This document shows, piece after piece, positions 18,900-28,334 of a DNA stretch of 64,000 bases. The number at the start of each line of letters is the position of its first letter. Positions within the stretch are counted from its first letter, which is position 1. Source of the DNA: Rickettsiales bacterium (GTDB taxonomy: Bacteria > Pseudomonadota > Alphaproteobacteria > Rickettsiales > JAJNBL01); NCBI GenBank assembly GCA_021156175.1, contig JAJNBL010000001.1, positions 248,001 to 312,000 on the forward strand, written 5' to 3'. The notes under the pieces are model-generated. The model saw only the letters and a list, made by a program, of their open reading frames with translations. It had not been told where the DNA came from and searched no databases. Both the position numbers and the translations under genes were made by a program.

Positions 18900-21287
18900 A
18901 TGTCCAAGAAAAGCGCAAAAACACGACTTCAAGAAGAACTTGCGAGACGAAAAGCTGCAGAAATTATAGCCCAACGCCAAGCCCAAAAAACCGTTACAGG
19001 CTTCACAACACAGCAGGCCATAAGGGTCATGCAAGCTTTGAAAAACTTCGGTGCAGAAATTTCAAATACTCCCCCTGCTCCATCACCACAGGAAATGGAC
19101 GAAATCGAACTGCATCGAAAACTTGACGCAGAAACACCAACGCTACCCACTGAACAAGCCGATGCCATATGGGAGATTAAAGAAAAACTTCTACCGCAGT
19201 GGCAAAAAGATCTTGAGCCTAAAATAACCCTTACTCCGATACTAGATTCTGATAGTGGCAAACGGCAATACATTTCCACTGCACTTCCTAGCTTATCTTC
19301 AGAAAAAGAGAGCCACGCAGTAAGCAAGGCTTTCGTATGTACAAGGCGTGTCTATCAAAATATGGAAAAGTCTTCGGAACATGCTGCAAAACTGACCGAG
19401 GCTCTTGGTTTAAGATCTCCTTCACTTTCGAACGAAGCAGCGTGCCGCATCTACATATTCGATGCCCACTGCCAAATGCTTCAAATTATTTCCCAAACGG
19501 AACTTGCCACTTTTGTTATGTTGTCCCACCTGCCCGCAACAAAACAAATCAACAGAACATCGGCTCTTGTAAATATAAACGATATGCTCTCGATACTCAT
19601 AGAGACATTGGCCAAGACACCAGAAAAGCAAGTCACCTATTTGCCATACCTTTACCGTTTCATGGAGCGCATTCGTAAATCTGCACCAAATCTTCAGGAT
19701 ACTTACAAAAAGCAACTTATCGATGTATTAGCTGACATTAAAGACAAGGTATTTACGCAGATTAGTAATCCGGAACATCATATTTATACGCAAGGAAATT
19801 TTGCCTGCACCCTCAAATCATTAAATTACAACGCGCAAGCCGAAGTCGAATTTGGAAAACTGGTCGACTACCTTTCGAAAACACCTAAAGCAAAATGCAC
19901 ACCTGCAATGATAAGTGCAGTAAACGGATTCGATATGCATATTAAGGAGTTTATTGTTGCTCAGCGTAACCTATGCCAAATAGAATTTAAACAACTCAAG
20001 GCTGACTTCAAACCCCTTAGCTTGGCACTCTTTGGTACAACAAAGATCAAAGAACAGTACAAAAACCTTACTTCATTGGCAGCAATACTTTATCGCATAT
20101 CAGACCATCGGAAAGCATTACTTGCATATATTGAGAACTCCACTACTCCTGCTGTTGAAGACATAAAGCAAATGGAGCAAATTAAACAAGACTTTACCAA
20201 ACAACTTGATGCAATCAAAATGTTCTTGGCTGCTGAAGAAAACAAACACAAAGGCGCGAATATAGCTCCGGTTCTAGATACTCTTTCGCAAAAAGAACAA
20301 GATGACAAGCTTATCGAAGAACTAGCTGAGAAAAAGCCAAAAAACCAAACAAACTCTTCAAAAGCGCACGGCAAGACAAAGAAAAAACCGTATTACCAGG
20401 AGAAGGCTACACCGGAGCAACCTGCGCGTGCGAAAAATACTAAAGTCACTTCCATAATGGCCGAAGAAAAAGGTACAGCAATCATCACGACCCCATCGGA
20501 TGTAAACCTGGAAAAGAAGCTCAATCTCACTGTAAGTAAACCTCAAGACGAAGCACCGCCACCAAAAGCGCCAGAGAAGAATATTACCACATCGTCTGCT
20601 CCACTTAACATGAAACCCAATACTGCAGCACCAACACTGAGACAAACAGCAATATTGGCACCTTTCCCTTCTACCAAGATTTTCCAAGGTGGCGAAAAAG
20701 ATTGGGACAAACACTTCCCGGAACTGGTTCAACAAAAAGTTGCTATACCAAAAATGCCTCCCGTTGTTGCAATTCCATCTCCAACAGACACCAAACCCTT
20801 AGCTAACACGGCGGTAGAAAAAGTTACGATTACGGTTACACCTCCAGTACCAGAACCTGTTGCCCCAGCTCAGACTCCATCACATACGACACTGAAAGCC
20901 AGCAGTCCTGCGTTTAACCCTGCCCCACAATACCTCACACAACCACCGCAAATATTCTATTCCCCCTTTCCCATTTTCATGCCACTCCCATACTTTATTT
21001 CTGTAGCTCCGATGATGTCCCCAATTTCTGCCTCACAGGAAGATTTCGCATCTTGTACGGTAGCTCCGACTCATCCTTTAAAATCATTTAGTACATTTCC
21101 TACGGCGATCGTTGAGCAGCTTGAACAATTAGATCAAGAACGAAAGTCGCAGCGAGCGGAAAAAATGCTTACCAAATGTATGAAAAAGGCTGCTTCCACC
21201 TGGAAAGAACAGAAAAAAAACGGAACAGAGCCATGGGTTTCGGCTCTCGAAGGAAGCCGAAATAGAAGTTCTAGTCTTGTGAAATAA
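18900..21287 (+). CDS. Unrecognised large helical/proline-rich protein, paralogue A
   Basis: I do not recognise this 795-residue protein. It has no signal peptide or clear membrane span. Residues 1-50 form a charged helix likely to be a coiled coil. Residues 89-105 carry AIWEIKEKLLPQWQKDL, which matches AIQDIKENKIPKWREDL in the next gene. A helical core extends to about residue 460 and includes QGNFACTLKSLNYNAQAE, which resembles a TPR-like helical hairpin. A Lys/Ala/Pro-rich linker (about 470-670) leads to a hydrophobic Pro/aromatic block at 677-706 (QYLTQPPQIFYSPFPIF) and a basic tail. The gene is AT-rich compared with its neighbours. Functions to consider, all unproven: cytoskeletal or cell-surface scaffold, or secreted effector. 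Confidence 0.75.
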   Translation: MSKKSAKTRLQEELARRKAAEIIAQRQAQKTVTGFTTQQAIRVMQALKNFGAEISNTPPAPSPQEMDEIELHRKLDAETPTLPTEQADAIWEIKEKLLPQWQKDLEPKITLTPILDSDSGKRQYISTALPSLSSEKESHAVSKAFVCTRRVYQNMEKSSEHAAKLTEALGLRSPSLSNEAACRIYIFDAHCQMLQIISQTELATFVMLSHLPATKQINRTSALVNINDMLSILIETLAKTPEKQVTYLPYLYRFMERIRKSAPNLQDTYKKQLIDVLADIKDKVFTQISNPEHHIYTQGNFACTLKSLNYNAQAEVEFGKLVDYLSKTPKAKCTPAMISAVNGFDMHIKEFIVAQRNLCQIEFKQLKADFKPLSLALFGTTKIKEQYKNLTSLAAILYRISDHRKALLAYIENSTTPAVEDIKQMEQIKQDFTKQLDAIKMFLAAEENKHKGANIAPVLDTLSQKEQDDKLIEELAEKKPKNQTNSSKAHGKTKKKPYYQEKATPEQPARAKNTKVTSIMAEEKGTAIITTPSDVNLEKKLNLTVSKPQDEAPPPKAPEKNITTSSAPLNMKPNTAAPTLRQTAILAPFPSTKIFQGGEKDWDKHFPELVQQKVAIPKMPPVVAIPSPTDTKPLANTAVEKVTITVTPPVPEPVAPAQTPSHTTLKASSPAFNPAPQYLTQPPQIFYSPFPIFMPLPYFISVAPMMSPISASQEDFASCTVAPTHPLKSFSTFPTAIVEQLEQLDQERKSQRAEKMLTKCMKKAASTWKEQKKNGTEPWVSALEGSRNRSSSLVK

Positions 21288-21323
21288 TAACACCGCTTAT
21301 TTGTATAAGAGAGAAATCCCAAT

Positions 21324-21344
21324 CTTTCTGCCCTTTACAGAAGG
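21324..21344 (+). promoter_or_regulatory. Leader hairpin with CTTTACAG, upstream of the second paralogue
   Basis: The stem is CTTTCTG (21324-21330) with CAGAAGG (21338-21344): seven pairs including one G-T, closing a seven-base loop. CTTTACAG lies at 21333-21340, 65 bases before the ATG at 21398. An AT-rich stretch (TTAAATTAATTAATATTAATAA) follows, as it does before the first paralogue. The shared layout suggests that the duplication included the leader. Confidence 0.45.
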
Positions 21345-21397
21345 CTGCGAACCCTCTATTAAATTAATTAATATTAATAAAATCCATAGCGCCCTTT

Positions 21398-23578
21398 ATG
21401 TCAAAACAGAGCATACCTTCCCAAGCAGTCGCCCAACACCAAAGCGTAAAAGACGTTCTAGCCGCAATCCAGGACATTAAGGAAAACAAGATCCCTAAAT
21501 GGCGGGAAGATCTACTAGCTAAATCTGGGACCGTAGATTGCCCTCCAGGTATGCTGAATGTACCAATTTCTGTAAAGATGCTAAACCCCATTAATGGAAG
21601 ACTCCAATCAAAGGACTATGTCTTTCGTGCTCCAACCTCGGAAACTGCGATATTACTAACTGAAACCGAAACACTAATTTCCGATAGCTATCTTGCACTT
21701 ACAAATCCATCTTATGCACCACAACCCGATTTAGGGCCAAAATTAGTAAAAGCTTCTCTAAAAACAAAAGCAGAGTTCATACGTGAACTTGCCGACATCT
21801 ATATGGATCTACAGCAAGTGATGCTGGAAGTGAACCTCGGGGCGATAGGACAAACCCTCAACAGCCTTACAAGCAGTGAAGAGGAATTAAAAAAACTAAA
21901 CGAACAAAAGAAAAAGGCAAATACTACAGACATCCCAATGGCAATATCCACGTTAAAAAATACCCAACCTCTTCTTCGTGGCGCTCTCTTTACACAAACG
22001 GAGACAATCCGTAGTCAACTGAACATCGCATTGATTTTATTTTCGGAACATAACCTTGATTTTGAATCGCATATTTCTTCCTTTTACTGCAACTTCCTAC
22101 TCAACCTAGGAAGAGTAGGTGGACATTTAGAGACTAATACACGAGATCAATTGATTAATGATCAGAAGGCACATATCGTAAAACTGATGAACTGTGCAGA
22201 GAATGCAGAACAACGCCTGATGTTGAAAGGAAGTTTTGCACAGATGGCCCATTTTCTTGGGATAAATGACAAAGCCATAACAGCTTATAAAGATCTCATT
22301 GCAGCCTATAAAAATGTCCCTACCAATGAACGGACTCCACTGAAAAAGTTGGGCGAGAACCACCTAGAAACGCTAGTACAATTGTTGGGTACTAACTACT
22401 GGTTTGGCAAAGGGATCTATGATGACGTACAAACCAATAAAGCTCCGAATAATGATTTGTATAATGCCATTCCAATGATGGAAAGCGCGATTGATTTAAC
22501 AAAAATGGCTAACGAATTTGCGAAATTACTTGGTAATCAAGCATATACACAAATACTAAATAAATGCGCCACCATCAGCAACGACCTTAAAGATGCTAAA
22601 GATCTACAAAAGCAGCGCCAGGCACAACAAGATGCAGAACTGCTAAAAGACGTCGCCACAACACCCAAAAAGAAACAAACCCAACTGGCGCCAAAAGCGC
22701 AGCAAAAATCTGCTGCTCCAAAGACCGAAGGAAACAAGAAATTTGTTGCTCCAAGGACGAATACAGCACCCTTTGCTGTAAGTGTGGATGCAACAGGTAG
22801 TATCAACCTTGTGACATCTAAAACCCAATTACCCGAACCCACTCGGACGCACAAAGCAAGCATCCAACAGAACGTAAAACCTGCCCAAGCACCTAAACCT
22901 CTTGAAGCGGAAAAACCAATACAAGCACCACAACCAGAAAAACTGAATAAGAATGCCAGAAAGAAAGCCGCCGCGGAAAAGAAAAAACTCGCTTCTGTTG
23001 AAGATGGAATTACCACCACTTTAACGAGTAGCGAAACTAACAACGAGCCTCAAAAAGATAGTGTAAAGCCTATCGAAATGATCCCTAGCACTGCTAATGT
23101 GGAGATAGTTGTTGCACCTAAAGAGCAACCTTCTCCAGCAACGACAGAACCTACTCCAACGCCAGAAGCACCGCAGTCTTCATTAAACCCTAATGCTCTA
23201 GAATTTGTTCCTCCGGAACCGGCTTTAGAAGTAGAAAATCCTGAGGCTTCAGAGTTTATTTCTCGCCAAGAACCTATTCCTGAAGCAGTGCATAGATATG
23301 CACAGTCACAGTATATTAATCCACCTGTTATGTATGTACCGGTATGGCCTGTAGTCGTACAGTACATCCCCTACGTGCCTATACCTCTCCTTCCAACTGC
23401 ATGGCAGGAAAAGGTACGAAATCAAGGCCAGCCACAGGTAACAGTAGAGGAAATTCGGACTCCTTCTTCCGGAGAAGCACGATCAACCGATACCACCAGC
23501 AACAACTCTCCTTCCCATGCCCAGAAAGTAGCAAAAGAGACGCAAACTCAGCAAAGAGAACGCTCAAAGACTTATTAG
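21398..23578 (+). CDS. Unrecognised large helical/proline-rich protein, paralogue B
   Basis: A 726-residue protein of unknown function, evidently a divergent paralogue of the preceding gene. Shared features appear in the same order: AIQDIKENKIPKWREDL (residues 23-39); a helical core with LKGSFAQMAHFLGINDKAIT aligned to the QGNFACTLKSLNYNAQAE segment; a Lys/Ala/Pro/Glu-rich linker (about 420-635); and the Pro/aromatic block QYINPPVMYVPVWPVVVQYI at 638-657. It lacks about 65 residues at the N terminus relative to paralogue A. There is no signal peptide. The C-terminal 60 residues are polar and probably disordered. It has its own AT-rich leader, so separate transcription is possible. It converges on bamB. 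Confidence 0.75.
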   Translation: MSKQSIPSQAVAQHQSVKDVLAAIQDIKENKIPKWREDLLAKSGTVDCPPGMLNVPISVKMLNPINGRLQSKDYVFRAPTSETAILLTETETLISDSYLALTNPSYAPQPDLGPKLVKASLKTKAEFIRELADIYMDLQQVMLEVNLGAIGQTLNSLTSSEEELKKLNEQKKKANTTDIPMAISTLKNTQPLLRGALFTQTETIRSQLNIALILFSEHNLDFESHISSFYCNFLLNLGRVGGHLETNTRDQLINDQKAHIVKLMNCAENAEQRLMLKGSFAQMAHFLGINDKAITAYKDLIAAYKNVPTNERTPLKKLGENHLETLVQLLGTNYWFGKGIYDDVQTNKAPNNDLYNAIPMMESAIDLTKMANEFAKLLGNQAYTQILNKCATISNDLKDAKDLQKQRQAQQDAELLKDVATTPKKKQTQLAPKAQQKSAAPKTEGNKKFVAPRTNTAPFAVSVDATGSINLVTSKTQLPEPTRTHKASIQQNVKPAQAPKPLEAEKPIQAPQPEKLNKNARKKAAAEKKKLASVEDGITTTLTSSETNNEPQKDSVKPIEMIPSTANVEIVVAPKEQPSPATTEPTPTPEAPQSSLNPNALEFVPPEPALEVENPEASEFISRQEPIPEAVHRYAQSQYINPPVMYVPVWPVVVQYIPYVPIPLLPTAWQEKVRNQGQPQVTVEEIRTPSSGEARSTDTTSNNSPSHAQKVAKETQTQQRERSKTY

Positions 23579-23588
23579 TGCAGGTGAT

Positions 23589-23616
23589 CGAAGCTAATAG
23601 ATCTTCGTTAGCTTCG
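23589..23616. terminator. Inverted repeat between convergent paralogue B and bamB
   Basis: A perfect nine-base stem (CGAAGCTAA with TTAGCTTCG) encloses a ten-base loop. It covers the bamB stop codon and follows the paralogue B stop by ten bases. There is no clear T tract on either strand, so terminator function is tentative. Confidence 0.4.
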
Positions 23617-24904
23617 CATCGTTATTGAGTAGGTATATCGCACCGCCCACCACAGCTGGACGGGTAAAGATACCCTCATTAACCTTGCGCTCATCTTTTA
23701 GAGTGCCGGTATCGGGAGCCACCACGAGGAACTTCCCGTGCGACCCTACAACCCATAATTTATCGCCAGCAAGCACTGGCCCACTCCAGGTAATACGGTT
23801 GTCTTTCTTGTCTTTTTTATCAAGCGCATAGACCCAACGGATTCCTCCATTTTGGGTATCAATAGCAATGAGCTTGCTTTCCTTCGTAATCACATACAAA
23901 AAGCGTCCGCCAATCCATGGCGTGTCAATACTTGCAATATCTTTCTCCCACAGGCGCATGCCCGAAAGTAAATCATCGGCCACGAGCAGACCCGCATTGC
24001 TCACCGCATAAACCGTGCCATCTCCCACCACAGGAGCCGCATCAATATCCGAAAGAGTAAAGCTCGAAATACGGTTACGCGTAAGCGCATCAGACCATAA
24101 TTCTTCGCCATCCGTAATACGCAGCACATAAAGCTCGCCTGAGGAATGCGGCAATATAACTTTTCCTTCCGATACTACCGGAGGAGCCGCACCAAAAAGT
24201 CCTGTCGTTTCCGAAATACCCGCATGATCCCACTGGATACCGCCACTATCAACCGACAGCGCATAAGTATGGTTATCCACCGCAATCACGATCACCCGCG
24301 TGCCGTAAACCACCGGTGCCGCACGGATCACACCTGGCAAGGTGCGTTCCCATATTTTTGTACCATTCTCGGCATTCACCGCAATCACTCGGTTAAACCC
24401 AACAGTGGCAAACAACACTCCATCGCGATAGGCAAGCCCACCCCCGGCTAAGATCGCATCACCACGATCATGCTTATTGACGAGCTCAAGTTCCCATAAT
24501 GTTTCATCAATATCCGCTTCATTCAAAGCCGAGAGCCGCATTTTTCCATCAAGAACAAACACCTTCCCATTCGCAATCACAGGTCCGGCAGAAAGGCGAT
24601 AACCTTTTTTCGCACTACTCCCCACACTCACCGTTTCCTCATCCTTAAACCCTTCGGGAAGCGTCAGATTTCCTATAGCTGGCGCGTTATGGCTATGCAG
24701 CCATTCTGTATTGATTTCTTGCGGAGGAACTTTCACAGGCCCAAGCGTCGCAGCACTTGCATCCGGCTCGAGCTCTTTTTCTTTCTCTACAATTGCCACC
24801 CGCTCAGAAGAGGTGGTGGTGACTTTTTTGTCCTTATCGCTGCATCCCATAAGCGGAAGAAGCAAGAGAACCACAAGCGAAAGAACAAAACGGGTTATTT
24901 TCAT
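23594..24904 (-). CDS. bamB: Outer membrane protein assembly factor BamB
   Basis: Lipoprotein subunit of the BAM complex that inserts beta-barrel proteins into the outer membrane; 436 residues. The signal sequence ends in the lipobox LMGC with the lipidated cysteine at residue 21. The rest is a PQQ-like beta-propeller with recurring blade motifs such as ALNEADIDETLWELEL, AVNAENGTKIWERTLPG, ALSVDSGGIQWDHAG and AIDTQNGGIRWVYALD. It follows the YfgM-like gene on the same strand, the standard partner gene. The GTPase gene der, often next in the series, is absent downstream. Confidence 0.93.
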   Translation of the reverse strand: MKITRFVLSLVVLLLLPLMGCSDKDKKVTTTSSERVAIVEKEKELEPDASAATLGPVKVPPQEINTEWLHSHNAPAIGNLTLPEGFKDEETVSVGSSAKKGYRLSAGPVIANGKVFVLDGKMRLSALNEADIDETLWELELVNKHDRGDAILAGGGLAYRDGVLFATVGFNRVIAVNAENGTKIWERTLPGVIRAAPVVYGTRVIVIAVDNHTYALSVDSGGIQWDHAGISETTGLFGAAPPVVSEGKVILPHSSGELYVLRITDGEELWSDALTRNRISSFTLSDIDAAPVVGDGTVYAVSNAGLLVADDLLSGMRLWEKDIASIDTPWIGGRFLYVITKESKLIAIDTQNGGIRWVYALDKKDKKDNRITWSGPVLAGDKLWVVGSHGKFLVVAPDTGTLKDERKVNEGIFTRPAVVGGAIYLLNNDAKLTKIY

Positions 24905-24919
24905 ACGAAAAGCTTTCTA

Positions 24920-25615
24920 TTAATTAGGATCCCTTGCAGGAGCTGATTTCTCTTCTCCCTCTGGCAATGCGGTTGTTGCAGGCGGAAGATGAGGATCAAT
25001 CGATTCAGCAATATCCCGTGCCCGAGTACGTAAAGACGAAGGAGCGGTAAGATCCGATTCGAGCGCCAAAAGCAGCTTCGCCGCTTCTGTTTTATCCCCT
25101 TTTCCTAAAGCAACCAACGCGCGGTATTCTTCCCACATACCCTGTAATTTAGGGGATCCTGGCACCGTCACCGCAGGAGCATCTGCTACGGCTAACAAAT
25201 AGCGCGCCTGCTGTAAGGCAAGCAGCTCTTTGGTGAGCGAATCGGTTTTAGCACTGGTCAAATAAGTACCAATCACTTCCGCAGCTTCCTTATTTTTTCC
25301 CTGTTCTTGCAACAGTGCAGCCTTTTTGGCCACCGCAAAAGGAGCATAGCCCGTATTACTTTTAATAAGTACATCCAGCTCTGTAAGCCCTTTTGCTCCG
25401 TCACTTTGTCCAATCAAATTCATTGTGGAAAAAAACGCATTCCCCGCCGTATCTTGGGAAGTACGGTTAGAACTTTTCCACCATACCCCTCCGGCAGTAC
25501 CGACAATCACAACGACAATCGCAACATAAATGACATACTTATACTTCCGCCATAAAGATACCATTGTATCTTGTCTAAGCTCTTGCTTTAACTCATCAAT
25601 AAACGTACTGTTCAT
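24920..25615 (-). CDS. YfgM-like tetratricopeptide membrane protein
   Basis: Inner-membrane protein of 231 residues with one N-terminal transmembrane segment (YVIYVAIVVVIVGTAGGVWW, about residues 28-47) and a periplasmic TPR-like helical domain. The cytoplasmic start FIDELKQELRQDTMVSLWRK fits the DUF2133/TPR_21 family. In E. coli YfgM associates with the SecYEG translocon and periplasmic chaperones. It lies 15 bases upstream of bamB, an order conserved in proteobacteria. The C-terminal tail is Pro/Glu-rich. Confidence 0.85.
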   Translation of the reverse strand: MNSTFIDELKQELRQDTMVSLWRKYKYVIYVAIVVVIVGTAGGVWWKSSNRTSQDTAGNAFFSTMNLIGQSDGAKGLTELDVLIKSNTGYAPFAVAKKAALLQEQGKNKEAAEVIGTYLTSAKTDSLTKELLALQQARYLLAVADAPAVTVPGSPKLQGMWEEYRALVALGKGDKTEAAKLLLALESDLTAPSSLRTRARDIAESIDPHLPPATTALPEGEEKSAPARDPN

Positions 25616-25799
25616 AACATTCCTTTCACAAGACAGGCTCAGGTTTCATTTCGTCACCAACCATAGCCCTACGGACAAATAAAGCAAGTGTTTCACATAG
25701 ATTCGGCATATTCGTACGACAACCACGTTGACACTTCCTTAATTCCCGCTAAAGTTACTCCCCCTTGATATCGTGGATTTTAGGCTTAAAGGAATAGGT

Positions 25800-27749
25800 A
25801 TGAATACTCACGCCGCCGCATCGCGTAATGAACTGACAATTACCCTGCCCGATGGCAGCAAACGTACCTATCCGAAACCTGTTACAGGTGCGACCATCGC
25901 AGGCGATATCGGCGCTGGTTTGCTAAAAGCCGCTTTAGCAATTCGGGTCAATGGAGATTTACGTGACCTTGCCCGCGAGATTGAACAAGATGCTAACGTT
26001 GCCATTATCACAGGAAAAGACGCCGATGGCCTGGAACTCATCCGCCACGATGCCGCGCATATGATGGCTGAAGCCGTGAAGGAACTCTATCCTGAAACGC
26101 AAGTTACCATTGGCCCTGCAATTGAAAATGGCTTCTATTACGACTTCGCCCGCGAGACCCCGTTCTCTACAGAAGATTTTGAAAAAATTGAAGCAAAAAT
26201 GCTCGAGATTTCCAATCGCGATGAGGCAATTACCCGCGAGGAATGGGATCGCAACGAAGCTATCGCATTCTTCGAGAAACAAGGCGAAAAATACAAAGCC
26301 GAAATCATCCGCGACTTGCCCGAAAACGAAACCATCACGCTTTACCGCCAGGGCAATTTTATTGACCTTTGCCGTGGACCACACGCACCTTCGACCGGTA
26401 AAATTAAGCATTTCAAACTGATGAAGCTCGCCGGCGCCTACTGGCGTGGGAATTCCAAAAATGCGATGCTCCAACGAATTTACGGCACCGCATGGGCGTC
26501 AAAAGAAGATTTAAAAGCATACTTAGAGCGCTTAGAAGAAGCCGAAAAACGCGACCACCGCCGTATCGGGAAGGAGATGGAGCTGTTCCATATCCAGGAA
26601 GAAGCGGTTGGCCAGGTATTCTGGCATGATAAGGGCTGGACGCTCTATCGGACGCTCGAAAACTACATCCGCGAAAAAATCCGCACAAATGGCTATATTG
26701 AGGTCAGAACCCCGATCCTCGTTGACCGCACTTTGTGGGAAAAATCTGGGCACTGGGAAAAGTTCCGTGCAAATATGTTTACGAGCGAATCAGACGAAGA
26801 GCGCACGCTTGCCATTAAACCGATGAACTGCCCGTGCCACGTCCAGATATTTAATCAGGGCATTAAAAGCTATCGCGACCTGCCGCTCCGTATGGCGGAA
26901 TTCGGCACCTGCCACCGGAATGAGCCAAGCGGCGCGCTTCACGGCCTAATGCGCGTACGCGCAATGGTGCAGGACGATGCCCATATTTTCTGTACGGAAG
27001 ACCAAATTATTTCCGAAACACAAGCCTTCTGCGACTTATTGCAGGAAGTGTATAACGAACTCGGATTCACCCAAATCGCCGTAAAAGTCGCAACTCGTCC
27101 AGCACTTCGAGCTGGTACGGAAGAGACTTGGGATAAGGCCGAAAAATCATTGATCAATGCGGTTGAAGCCGTGGGTTTGAGCTATACGATTGCACCCGGA
27201 GAAGGCGCTTTCTATGGCCCAAAACTTGAATTCCATTTGCGCGACGCGATTGGTCGGGATTGGCAATGCGGCACACTCCAGATGGATTTCGTACTGCCTG
27301 AACGCCTGGATGCCAATTATATCGCCCCAGACGGGAATAAACACCGTCCTGTGATGTTGCACCGTGCCATTTTAGGCTCCTTAGAGCGTTTTATCGGGAT
27401 CTTGATCGAGCAATATGCCGGGAAATTCCCCTTCTGGCTGGCACCGTTGCAAGTGGTGATCACAACCATTACCAATGAAGTCGATGACTATGCCGTAGAG
27501 GTGCTAAAAGCTTTAGAGAGCAAAGGTATTCGGGCACATCTCGATCTTTCTCCAGAGAAAATTAACTATAAAATCCGTCTCCATTCACTAGCAAGGGTGC
27601 CGGTAATCCTGACCGTTGGCCGTAAGGAACGGGATGAACAAACGGTTTCAGTACGTCGTTTGGGGTCTGAAAAGCAAGAAGTGCTTGCACTTACCACGAT
27701 TTTAGATACACTACACAGTGAATCTTTGCCTCCAAAAGCAGGGAAATAA
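25800..27749 (+). CDS. thrS: Threonyl-tRNA synthetase
   Basis: Class II aminoacyl-tRNA synthetase that charges tRNA-Thr; 649 residues from the ATG at 25800, which has AAAGGA upstream. A longer frame from 25773 adds nine residues without homology. Domains in order are TGS (N-terminal about 65 residues), the editing domain with [11 protein letters not shown] and the zinc-type [11 protein letters not shown], and the catalytic core with motif 2 [19 protein letters not shown]. Zinc ligands lie around NCPCH, and motif 3 is around [19 protein letters not shown]. The C-terminal anticodon-binding domain starts at QVVITTI. infC follows, as in many bacteria. Confidence 0.97.
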   Translation: MNTHAAASRNELTITLPDGSKRTYPKPVTGATIAGDIGAGLLKAALAIRVNGDLRDLAREIEQDANVAIITGKDADGLELIRHDAAHMMAEAVKELYPETQVTIGPAIENGFYYDFARETPFSTEDFEKIEAKMLEISNRDEAITREEWDRNEAIAFFEKQGEKYKAEIIRDLPENETITLYRQGNFIDLCRGPHAPSTGKIKHFKLMKLAGAYWRGNSKNAMLQRIYGTAWASKEDLKAYLERLEEAEKRDHRRIGKEMELFHIQEEAVGQVFWHDKGWTLYRTLENYIREKIRTNGYIEVRTPILVDRTLWEKSGHWEKFRANMFTSESDEERTLAIKPMNCPCHVQIFNQGIKSYRDLPLRMAEFGTCHRNEPSGALHGLMRVRAMVQDDAHIFCTEDQIISETQAFCDLLQEVYNELGFTQIAVKVATRPALRAGTEETWDKAEKSLINAVEAVGLSYTIAPGEGAFYGPKLEFHLRDAIGRDWQCGTLQMDFVLPERLDANYIAPDGNKHRPVMLHRAILGSLERFIGILIEQYAGKFPFWLAPLQVVITTITNEVDDYAVEVLKALESKGIRAHLDLSPEKINYKIRLHSLARVPVILTVGRKERDEQTVSVRRLGSEKQEVLALTTILDTLHSESLPPKAGK

Positions 27750-27767
27750 CAAACAGATAATAACAAC

Positions 27768-27771
27768 GGAG
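27768..27771 (+). promoter_or_regulatory. Shine-Dalgarno GGAG that places the infC start at ATA
   Basis: GGAG lies seven bases before the ATA codon at 27779. An in-frame TAA at 27761 and the absence of ATG, GTG or TTG between it and ATA leave this as the best-supported start. Confidence 0.6.
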
Positions 27772-27778
27772 CACTCCC

Positions 27779-28312
27779 ATAGTCCAAAAACCTTCCAATG
27801 ATGGTCTTCCTAAGGCCAATCGCGCTATTACCTCTTCGAAAGTACGACTGGTTGATGAAAACGGCGAAATGATCGGTGTAGTTACGCTGCAAGATGCGCT
27901 AGAGCGTGCTGCAAAAGCTGAACTCGATTTGGTGGAAGTATCTCCTGGCGCAGAGCCTCCTGTCTGTAAAATTTTGGACTACGGCAAATTCAAATACGAA
28001 ACCCAGAAACGTGCCCATGACGCTCGTAAGAAGCAGAAAGTCGGCCTGACAAAAATTAAAGAAATCAAACTCCGCCCAGGCATTGGTGAGCATGACTATC
28101 AAGTGAAGCTCAAAAGCGCCAAAGAGTTCATCAATGATGGCGATAAAGTGAAAGTTACATTACGGTTCCGTGGCCGTGAAATCACCCACCAAGATGTTGC
28201 CTTTGAACTGATGCAACGCCTTCAATCTGACTTGTTGGAAATTGCTAAAACGGAACTTCAGCCTCGGTTGGAAGGTCGTCAAATGGTGATGATGCTGGCT
28301 CCCCAGCGCTAG
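27779..28312 (+). CDS. infC: Translation initiation factor IF-3, predicted ATA start
   Basis: IF-3 binds the 30S subunit, blocks 50S joining and checks the start codon. From the ATA at 27779 the protein has 177 residues, the normal length; the first ATG (27869) would remove the conserved N-terminal segment (RAITSSKVRLVDENGE). The N-domain continues with GVVTLQDALERAAKAELDLV, then the linker, and the C-domain with KEIKLRPGIGEHDYQVKLKS and KVTLRFRGREITH. Known for infC: rare AUU, AUC or AUA starts allow autorepression, since IF-3 rejects such codons. The same mechanism is inferred here. It lies 29 bases after thrS. Confidence 0.93.
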   Translation: MVQKPSNDGLPKANRAITSSKVRLVDENGEMIGVVTLQDALERAAKAELDLVEVSPGAEPPVCKILDYGKFKYETQKRAHDARKKQKVGLTKIKEIKLRPGIGEHDYQVKLKSAKEFINDGDKVKVTLRFRGREITHQDVAFELMQRLQSDLLEIAKTELQPRLEGRQMVMMLAPQR

Positions 28313-28334
28313 AGCATTTCCGATTTGAATGCTT
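28312..28334. terminator. Small hairpin between convergent infC and pilU
   Basis: AGCATT (28313-28318) pairs with AATGCT (28328-28333) around a nine-base loop, exactly filling the gap between the two stop codons. It may act as a weak bidirectional terminator. No long T tract follows. Confidence 0.35.

Noticed and set aside
18900-23578. The two paralogues as phage tail or S-layer proteins
   Set aside because: No beta-rich repeats, signal peptide or neighbouring phage genes; they are helical with proline-rich linkers.
27869-28312. infC starting at the first ATG
   Set aside because: It would delete 30 conserved N-terminal residues that are encoded in frame from the ATA at 27779.
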